A stretch of DNA of 64,000 nt, taken from contig VXMD01000067.1 in assembly GCA_009841255.1 (NCBI GenBank), forward strand, positions 108,388 through 172,387, given 5' to 3'. The notes under the pieces are model-generated. The model worked only from the letters and a program-made list of their open reading frames with translations, searched no databases and was not told the DNA's origin. The stretch's first letter is position 1; every line of letters starts with the position of its first letter. Shown in pieces: positions 58,514 to 64,000 of this stretch. The position numbers and the translations under genes are program-made. This stretch comes from Candidatus Poribacteria bacterium. Lineage in GTDB: Bacteria; Poribacteria; WGA-4E; WGA-3G.

Positions 58514-59325
58514 ATACGATATTCTGTTAGCAACGATTGCTGTGGGGTTTTGCCTCTGGGCGACATATACCGATATGAGAACCGGGAAATTGACCCCTCT
58601 CCCAGCTAAAGCAGGGAGATTCTTCCCTGTTGGTTCTTTTGGCTGGGCAGGTTAACTGCCGTGTGCAGTGTTAGCCTGTAAGCACCTCTTTCTTCCTCGT
58701 GGGAAGATTCCCGACTCCAGGGGTTAACCTTGTTCGGGCAACACATGCTACAAAACATGCGGAGCGGGTCATGTGGCTCGCTACGGAAACATTCTTGAAC
58801 CTATCGAATGCGACCGATACTTTTGGCTACCATGTGTAGCATCAAAACTTGGATATATGTAGCTTGGACACCCTGTATTTCAAGGTTTGTGTTGTGTCGT
58901 AAATGGCTTATATCCTTTTTAATTGCAGGGCCTGAGTCACCTACAAATCTACACCACCCGTTACAAAGGGCGGTTGAGATCAATGGCAAGGTTGCCAAAG
59001 TTGTAACATCTCAACCTTGTAGATATGTATAGTATAGCACAGACAGAAAAAAAATCAACAACTTTTGCATTTTCTGCATCTCCAAGCTAAAGCATGGAGT
59101 TTTGAAAATGAAGATGATGATAAAAATGTACTCGTATCGCCAACCCCAGAGGGATTGTCTGATGAAGCGGTGCGGGAACTCAAAGAATTGGCAAAATCAG
59201 GGCGTTTTGAAGATTTCGGTGGGACGTTGGCGATCCAACATTCGGTGCATTTCGCACCTATCATCCTAACAGGAACACTGCTGACGATTGTGTGTGGAGG
59301 GGTCTTTTATGCTCCGATGATTTAA
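58506..59325 (+). pseudogene. Prepilin-peptidase-like (A24/TadV) gene split by an IS605-type remnant
   Basis: From ATG 58506, overlapping the previous stop by 8 bases, the frame encodes MSKYDILLATIAVGFCLWAT then YTDMRTGKLT. This is the first helix and the first catalytic-Asp region (D-x-R-x-x-K) of A24 peptidases. It then enters the mobile element at about 58599 and stops at 58655. After the element, the frame around 59107-59325 encodes DEAVRELKELAKSGRFEDFG and HSVHFAPIILTGTLLTIVCG, the usual A24 C-terminal helix. The middle part with the second Asp is missing. In context it may have been the leader peptidase of the Cys-rich peptide. Confidence 0.6.
58599..59101 (-). mobile_element. tnpB-less IS605-type miniature element
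   Basis: Both ends carry IS605-type hairpins in minus orientation: CTCCATGCTTTAGCTTGGAG (59082-59101, left end) and CTCCCTGCTTTAGCTGGGAG (58599-58618, right end). They resemble those of the tnpB element at 49765-51218. The inside has a promoter-like TTGATT-N16-TATACT near the left end and a structured right part, but no transposase gene; a 65-codon minus-strand frame has no motif. It could be a deletion derivative that still encodes an omega-RNA. Confidence 0.6.
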
Positions 59326-59338
59326 GAACGCTTTTTTC

Positions 59339-59563
59339 GCGGTAAATGTAGGCATTTTCGGTGGGTTCGAGTCCCATCTACCGCCTCTGGCAGTCACAAT
59401 CTACAAACCTCACATAGGGACTGTCGGACAGGTTCATACACGAGCGAGACGAACCTGGACCTCATCAGGACGCTCAGAAGTAGGGGCGTGGTTTCCACGT
59501 CTGTTAAAAACGTTAGCTTATCCGTGCTAACTTTGATGAATTCTCCATCTACTTCGGTAGATG
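59339..59563 (+). ncRNA. Structured region with a tRNA-like 3' end, function unknown
   Basis: 59339-59385 reads like a tRNA lacking its centre: acceptor arms GCGGTA / TACCGC and a T-arm GTGGGTTCGAGTCCCAT. Four further hairpins follow: CAGGTTC / GAACCTG (59429-59457), CGTGG-TTT-CCACG (59487-59499), GTTAGC / GCTAAC (59512-59531) and CATCTAC-TTCG-GTAGATG with a UUCG tetraloop (59546-59563). It lies just upstream of the Cys-rich peptide gene. It could be a leader RNA or a decayed tRNA next to an integration site. Confidence 0.35.
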
Positions 59564-59628
59564 CGAACTGCGATGGACAGAGATTTTTCTGTAGATACGC
59601 AGATTCAAAAGGAAAAGGTGATATTGAT

Positions 59629-59940
59629 ATGCGAAGTCATTTACACCAACAAGTGAACCGGAAGGTGTCCCACTTCCTCCTGGGTGAAGAAGGGAAAGTT
59701 GGGAGCCAAAGTGCCTTTACCGCAGCAGCCTTCATCGGTGCCACATCGCTGGCAGGTATCCTTCTCGGTACACCCAATGCTGAAGCAAACAACTGTGGCC
59801 CCGCCACCTGCATTAAGGACCATGCCGAGTGGTGTTGTTACTGCTGGGCACTGGGCTACTGTGATCGACTAGGCGACTATAATTGTGAGTCGAAAGATAA
59901 GAGTGCCCCAGGGGTCTCATGTTGGAATGTTATTCACTAA
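59629..59940 (+). CDS. Exported Cys-rich peptide precursor (eight cysteines)
   Basis: The 103-residue product starts MRSHLHQQVNRKVSHFLLGE at ATG 59629 (AAAAGGTGA upstream). A hydrophobic stretch (AFTAAAFIGATSLAGILLGT) ends in a likely signal-peptidase site, PNAEA then NN. The remaining 50 residues hold eight Cys at about 56, 61, 69, 70, 72, 78, 86 and 98 (CGPATCIKDHAEWCCYCWAL, then GYCDR, NCESKD, VSCWNVIH), plus Ser/Thr and Trp. I recognise no family. The long N-terminal part, Cys-rich end and nearby RRE-glycosyltransferases fit a modified peptide; a plain disulfide-rich exported miniprotein is the alternative. Confidence 0.65.
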   Translation: MRSHLHQQVNRKVSHFLLGEEGKVGSQSAFTAAAFIGATSLAGILLGTPNAEANNCGPATCIKDHAEWCCYCWALGYCDRLGDYNCESKDKSAPGVSCWNVIH

Positions 59941-59957
59941 TATGGATCCAATATAAG

Positions 59958-59997
59958 CGAACCTACTGCTATTTTAAGAACAACAGCAGTAGGTTCG
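59958..59997 (+). terminator. Terminator-like hairpin after the Cys-rich peptide gene
   Basis: A perfect 13 bp stem (CGAACCTACTGCT / AGCAGTAGGTTCG) with a 14-base loop, 18 bp after the stop codon. The T-tract is poor, so Rho-independent function is uncertain. A second 10 bp hairpin (ATATGAGATT / AATCTCATAT) lies at 60018-60059. The rest of the gap to 60313 holds nothing I can support. Confidence 0.55.
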
Positions 59998-60313
59998 TTA
60001 CACCCATGTAAGAGGATATATGAGATTGACGGCGATAAGTGCCTTCATTAATCTCATATCTCCCTGCCATCGGGACCTTGCAATGAGTTGTCCAGTCAAA
60101 AGAAGTCTCTATAAATGAAATGATACACATAACAGGAACATCAAAAAAATCGTTCAGACTCTGGAGCGTTGTGTTCAGTTTTTGGATGTAATGCGCTGTT
60201 GACTGCCGAGGATTCACGCCGAAATAGGCGTTTCGCGTTGGCATCGTTTTTGCTCTTTCCTGACAAATCATACGATTTCTCAGTGAATAGATTTCACACA
60301 AGGAGCCTGTAAA

Positions 60314-61303
60314 ATGAAACGTCAGCTTATGTCCCTCACAGCAGGAGTCGCGTGCGTCTTGTTCGCGCTTCTCCTTTGTGTCCCTGCCTCTGATTCGACA
60401 CATATCGCCTTCAGTTCTCCTAGAGACGGAAACAATGAAATTTACATCATGAATACAACGGACTCCACTGAGGAACATCTTCAGAACCTCACGAACCACC
60501 CCGCCTTTGATTGGTACCCCGCATTCTCACCCGACGGACAGTGGATAGCTTTTGTTTCTAATCGGAGTGGTGCTAACAGAATTTATCTGATGCATAGAAA
60601 TCGCAACGAACTCCACCCATTAACGAAACATCTAGGGTCAAACGCAGATTTTGACCCCGATTGGTCGCCTGATGGACAGTGGATCGTCTTTACGTCCAGA
60701 GCCGACATTCCAAAAGCTGATCCTAACATTTACAAAATCAATGTTAATAGTGGAGCCTTGCAGCAACTGACAGACACCGGATACAATAGGTTTCCGAAGT
60801 GGTCGCCCGACGGAGATCGAATTCTTTTCTATTCTGGCAGAAAGGAAGCAAAGGACCTCTTTCTGATGAAGCCCAATGGGAACGGGGTCAGACGCGTTAT
60901 AGAAAGGAGGCACGGGGGATCCGAACCGACCTGGTCGCCTGATGGGAAACAGATCGCCTATGAAATGACCGATCTTGCGGGGGTCGGCATTTACATCATG
61001 ACAGATGAAGGGCAAAACAATCGGAGAATCACACGGGACAATACCTGGGCGGCCTTTCCCGCGTGGTCGCCAAATGGCCAATGGATCGCCTATGAGTTAG
61101 AAATTGAAAGTCCGTGGGGCAACCCAAATCGAGATTCAAATATTCACCTTGTGAGTCCTGATGGCATCGAAACGCGTCAATTAACAAAACACCCCGCAAG
61201 AGATATTCTTCCCGCGTGGGTGCCGGAGGCGTTTCTCTCTGTGTCTCCGACTGCGGAGAAGCAAACGACCCTCTGGGGCAGACTGAAAAAATCTATTAAA
61301 TGA
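60314..61303 (+). CDS. Secreted PD40/TolB-like beta-propeller with TTxWGxLK tail
   Basis: A 329-residue protein with a signal peptide (MSLTAGVACVLFALLLCVPA) and six PD40 blades (HIAFSSPRDGNNEIYIMNTT; PAFSPDGQWIAFVSNRSGAN; PDWSPDGQWIVFTS; PKWSPDGDRILFYSGRK; PTWSPDGKQIAYEM; PAWSPNGQWIAYEL). It resembles the propellers at 33.5-36.2 kb but is not a close copy. The tail FLSVSPTAEKQTTLWGRLKK carries the shared C-terminal motif. AAGGAG lies about 9 bases before the ATG. The next gene starts 10 bp after the stop. Confidence 0.88.
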   Translation: MKRQLMSLTAGVACVLFALLLCVPASDSTHIAFSSPRDGNNEIYIMNTTDSTEEHLQNLTNHPAFDWYPAFSPDGQWIAFVSNRSGANRIYLMHRNRNELHPLTKHLGSNADFDPDWSPDGQWIVFTSRADIPKADPNIYKINVNSGALQQLTDTGYNRFPKWSPDGDRILFYSGRKEAKDLFLMKPNGNGVRRVIERRHGGSEPTWSPDGKQIAYEMTDLAGVGIYIMTDEGQNNRRITRDNTWAAFPAWSPNGQWIAYELEIESPWGNPNRDSNIHLVSPDGIETRQLTKHPARDILPAWVPEAFLSVSPTAEKQTTLWGRLKKSIK

Positions 61304-61313
61304 GGGACAAGGC

Positions 61314-61598
61314 ATGTCAGAATTTGGGACATTCTACGTCGTAACAGTCAATCCGGGAGTCAGACCCAATCGTTTGAAGAAGTTCCTCTTAAAGGAATGG
61401 ATCCCGGCTCTTACGTCCACCTCGGGGTGCCTGGATGTAGAACTCTGGGAGAGCCACCGGAGTAGCGGCAGGTATTTGGTATGTGAACTCTGGGAGAGCC
61501 AAGAAATCAGTCTTCGGAATACCGAGAAACTCTGGAACGACGAGAAGAAGGATGTCTTTGAAACACTTCACTTATACGGAACGATTAACTCCGATTAA
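61314..61598 (+). CDS. Antibiotic-biosynthesis-monooxygenase (ABM)-like small protein
   Basis: A 94-residue protein with the dimeric alpha/beta-barrel pattern: an N-terminal strand GTFYVVTVNPGV, a helix PNRLKKFLLKEWIPALTST, then SGCLDVELWESHRSSGRYLV and CELWESQEI. This matches ABM/YgiN-like folds, which often oxidise quinols or small aromatics without cofactors; some only bind. No signal peptide is seen. It starts 10 bp after the propeller gene, so they share a transcript. Confidence 0.65.
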   Translation: MSEFGTFYVVTVNPGVRPNRLKKFLLKEWIPALTSTSGCLDVELWESHRSSGRYLVCELWESQEISLRNTEKLWNDEKKDVFETLHLYGTINSD

Positions 61599-61654
61599 GA
61601 CGGTGCCACTCCAGTAGGGATGCACCAAAGTTTCAGAATGTATAAAAGGAACTC

Positions 61655-63664
61655 ATGAAGAAAAAACATATCCTATGGATATTGCTGCTGACCGCGCTCA
61701 TGGCTACACCACCGATCTATCAACGGTTCAGCGAGGCGCGTCGCTTAAAACAGATTAAGACAGTAAAGCACGAGGCATCTCAAATCAACGCCATACCGTT
61801 GAATAAGTTCTTGGCGAGTTTGAAAGCAACTACCCCCGAAAAGACGTTACTCCTGCTGTATACGGGCAGCACACACGGACATCTTGAGCCGTGTGGCTGC
61901 TTCATCGGTCAATCGGGTGGGCTGCCGCGGCGTGCGACTGCCCTCGCGTCTATCCGTGCTCACGGATTCTCTCCGTTGTTAGTGGATATTGGCGGTGTTC
62001 TCCCGACTAAAGACCCTAAGATGAAGGAGAGTATTCTCACTTCTCCCAACGATGCCGTAGCCGAAACACTTCCCATCAATGCGGTGCCCCCATTGGATCA
62101 GTTAAGGACACAGAAGGTGCTGGAATCAATGCAATTGTTGAAATATGATGCCCTCGTCCCCGATAAAGCGGATATGATTTGGGGTGAGGACTTTCTGACG
62201 GGGACATTGGCGCGCCAAGCATTTCCGCTCCTTACCACTAATGTTGAGAGGTTAGGCAGGAAGACCCAATCTGTTCTGATGAAAACCTTGGGGGGGGAAA
62301 AGGTGGCAGTGTTAGGGCTTTCATCACTGGGGCTTGAAGACACAACTCTCACGGCACTCGACCCTCTTTTACCTGAAATACAGAAGCAAGTCGACTTTAT
62401 CGTTATCCTGAGCAATCTGCCCCCGGAAGTGAACCGGACGATAGCTGAGAAGTATCAGAGCGTTTCAGCGATTCTGAGTCCTGGAACCGGAGAAACAGAA
62501 AATGTGGGAAATGTGCTTTTCGCTTATAGTGGTGCCAACGGAGAAACCTTGGGGGCACTGCTGCTGAATGTGGAGGGCACTTTAGGTGTCTCGGCACAAC
62601 AAATTGCACTGACCGAGGATGTGGAAGACGACACACAAATCAGGGAACTTTTGCAGGATTTCTATACGCAAGTCGCCAATGACCCACAATTGCAAGCGGG
62701 CGGTGAACGTCTGTTTTCTGATGAAGCACTCGAGCAGGATACCCGAAGTGGCTACGTTGGTTCTCAGGCGTGTGCGACCTGTCACCGAAAGGAGTTTGAT
62801 CAGTGGGCACACACGTCCCATGCGACCGCCTTTAATACACTGTTGACCGTGGGGAAACAGTTTTATCCCGAATGTGTTTCCTGTCATGTCACTGGATTTC
62901 GATATGAGACGGGTTACCAAATCGGCAAAGAAGAAAAAGAACACTTGGCAGACGTGGGGTGTGAAACCTGCCATGGCCCTGGCAAACAGCACATTACGAC
63001 TCCATTAACAACAAATATTCGCGGAGAGGTGAAAAATCAGGTCTGTCTGGAATGCCATACACCCTCCCATTCGCCTGGGTTTGACGAGATCCTTGAGTAT
63101 GTCAGGTTAGAAGTAGACCATAGTCGAACCGATCCAAGCCTCAAAGAGATTCTGGAACAACGGATGCGCGGACCGATGAAGCCGCAAGTAGAGTTGTTCG
63201 TGATGTCGTTTTGTCCGTTTGCCGTGCAGGCGGAGGAGGAATTACTGCCGTTCATTGCGAAATACGGGGAGGCTGTTGACTTTAACCTCCGGTTTATCGC
63301 GAACTTGTTAGAGGAAACTGCCGCAGATAATAAAAAATACACGAGTTTGCACGGGGAAACCGAAGTGATTGAAAATCTGCGTCAAATTGCTATTTCGCAA
63401 CTTTATCCGGATCGGTTCTTTGATTACCTGCTGTGTCGTGCGAAACATCTGAAGTCGGCATGGACCCGGTGCGCGGAGAAGGTGGGATTGGATATTGAGA
63501 GGGTTAACCAAGAGATAGAATCGGAACGGACGAAAGCACTTTTTGAGGATGATATTCACCGGGCAACTGCGTTAGGGATCAAATCGTCACCGACTTTGGT
63601 GGTTGATGGAAAAGTAATTTCTGATAGCCTCTGGAGAGGAAAGGTATCAGGTATCTGCCGTTAA
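61655..63664 (+). CDS. Membrane-anchored fusion: metallophosphatase-like, multihaem cytochrome, DsbA-like
   Basis: The 669-residue protein begins with a membrane helix (HILWILLLTALMATPPIY). Residues about 65-360 resemble the UshA/SoxB-type metallophosphatase-like module often fused to cytochromes (STHGHLEPCGCFIGQSGGLP, then RRATAL). Residues about 365-475 are a cytochrome c554-like part with four haem sites: CATCH, CVSCH, CETCH and CLECH. Residues about 505-665 look like a DsbA/thioredoxin fold with VELFVMSFCPFAVQAEEELL and a cis-Pro region SSPTLVVDGK; its motif is CPFA, so the second redox Cys is missing. It probably moves electrons outside the cytoplasm. Confidence 0.85.
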   Translation: MKKKHILWILLLTALMATPPIYQRFSEARRLKQIKTVKHEASQINAIPLNKFLASLKATTPEKTLLLLYTGSTHGHLEPCGCFIGQSGGLPRRATALASIRAHGFSPLLVDIGGVLPTKDPKMKESILTSPNDAVAETLPINAVPPLDQLRTQKVLESMQLLKYDALVPDKADMIWGEDFLTGTLARQAFPLLTTNVERLGRKTQSVLMKTLGGEKVAVLGLSSLGLEDTTLTALDPLLPEIQKQVDFIVILSNLPPEVNRTIAEKYQSVSAILSPGTGETENVGNVLFAYSGANGETLGALLLNVEGTLGVSAQQIALTEDVEDDTQIRELLQDFYTQVANDPQLQAGGERLFSDEALEQDTRSGYVGSQACATCHRKEFDQWAHTSHATAFNTLLTVGKQFYPECVSCHVTGFRYETGYQIGKEEKEHLADVGCETCHGPGKQHITTPLTTNIRGEVKNQVCLECHTPSHSPGFDEILEYVRLEVDHSRTDPSLKEILEQRMRGPMKPQVELFVMSFCPFAVQAEEELLPFIAKYGEAVDFNLRFIANLLEETAADNKKYTSLHGETEVIENLRQIAISQLYPDRFFDYLLCRAKHLKSAWTRCAEKVGLDIERVNQEIESERTKALFEDDIHRATALGIKSSPTLVVDGKVISDSLWRGKVSGICR

Positions 63665-63713
63665 TCGCTATGAATAAAAAGTTTTTGTGTGTATGAGAGG
63701 AAGATAATCTTCT

Positions 63714-64000
63714 ATGATTTTTGATGCCTTTGAACAACAATTTGAAACACTTCTTGAAGAGAAATCCAGAGAATACCCAAGTGCTTCGGATTATCTCCGC
63801 CACTCCCTCTTGCGTTCTATCACGACTCAGATGGAAATGGTGTTGTCCGGCTTACAAACCGAGATGGATAAGGATGATGCTTATTGGGAAAATTGCGAGC
63901 AGGTCGTTTCAGATGTTCTTTCTGTAATGAAAATGACATCTGACAAACTCTTAAGCTTGGAGGTGTCTGACCTACCTCACGGCATACGAGATTTTAAAAC
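63714..64000 (+). CDS. Unknown protein, N-terminal part (runs off the window)
   Basis: From ATG 63714, after AGAGGAAG, the frame stays open to the window end: MIFDAFEQQFETLLEEKSRE, then YPSASDYLRHSLLRSITTQM and DKDDAYWENCEQVVSDVLSV. It is acidic and helical, without a signal peptide. I recognise no family. It follows the cytochrome fusion gene by 49 bp. Confidence 0.55.
   Translation, partial: MIFDAFEQQFETLLEEKSREYPSASDYLRHSLLRSITTQMEMVLSGLQTEMDKDDAYWENCEQVVSDVLSVMKMTSDKLLSLEVSDLPHGIRDFK

Noticed and set aside
59969..60244. A 91-codon minus-strand frame, MPTRNAYFGVNPRQSTAHYI onward, with AGGAAAGAG upstream
   Set aside because: It runs through two strong hairpins, shows no known motif (no HxH of Y1 transposases) and ends in the terminator-like stem. 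It may be chance.
1..64000. CRISPR arrays or cas genes
   Set aside because: No regularly spaced direct repeats were seen. The only related gene is tnpB, which belongs to an insertion element.

Overview
The window looks like a chromosome segment of an uncultured, moderate-GC bacterium. The protein mix (PD40/TolB-type propellers, CRTAC1 and DUF5916 proteins, DUF4159, enolase-superfamily dehydratase, SHMT-like enzyme, LDH2 dehydrogenase, MORN proteins with zinc ribbons, an ECF sigma factor fused to a propeller) is what I associate with Candidatus Poribacteria-like sponge or marine lineages. That assignment is an inference from gene content; no rRNA gene is present. TGA is a normal stop here, and several genes carry near-consensus TTGACA-N17/18-TATAAT promoters.

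Region by region. 1-2000 (minus): two STAS anti-sigma-antagonist-like proteins, a tandem universal stress protein and the start of a PAS protein. 2300-9800: radC (plus), then a minus-strand run of a Ser/Thr kinase, HpcH-type aldolase, iolC-like kinase, iolD-like hydrolase, a small zinc ribbon and rlmB. 10.0-13.6 kb: KDPG aldolase and two CNNM/CBS (HlyC/CorC) membrane proteins. 13.8-17.4 kb (minus): rhodanese, a DUF4242-like protein, tandem-domain PTPS, folE and an SDR, a set that could make a reduced pterin such as tetrahydrobiopterin. 17.5-24.6 kb: a MITE-like element, a DUF4159 gene split by an in-frame TGA, a DUF5916 barrel protein, a kinase-like remnant and a hydrolase. 24.8-33.3 kb (minus): two MORN/zinc-ribbon paralogues flanking a LamG protein, an HhH protein, a WD40 protein, two Rieske proteins with a questin-oxidase-like C-terminal region, and an ankyrin protein. 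33.5-39.2 kb: sigma-propeller fusion, free propeller, SHMT-like enzyme and enolase-superfamily enzyme. 39.3-46.4 kb (minus): repeats, CRTAC1, an FGE-like protein, pheS with a T-box remnant, then infC-rpmI-rplT. 47-52.6 kb (plus): two thiol-disulfide TlpA proteins, a tnpB insertion element, and a MalK-type ATPase. 54.4-60 kb: a broken sigma factor, two glycosyltransferases with PqqD/RRE-like N-termini, a prepilin-peptidase-like gene broken by a tnpB-less IS605-type element, and an eight-cysteine exported peptide. 60.3-64 kb: another propeller, an ABM-like protein, and a metallophosphatase-like/multiheme/DsbA-like fusion.

Three signals stand out. (1) A C-terminal motif, TTxWGxLK, ends four unrelated predicted secreted proteins and may be a sorting or anchoring tag. 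(2) A dispersed leader-like repeat of about 90 bp ends in CCGCAAGG followed by an A/T-rich tract; several copies supply the ribosome binding site of the next gene, and its 5' hairpin shows compensatory changes. (3) The 54.4-60 kb locus pairs RRE-domain glycosyltransferases with a Cys-rich peptide and resembles an undescribed glycosylated-RiPP system. Palindromic REP-like repeats and IS605-type insertions have broken several genes.
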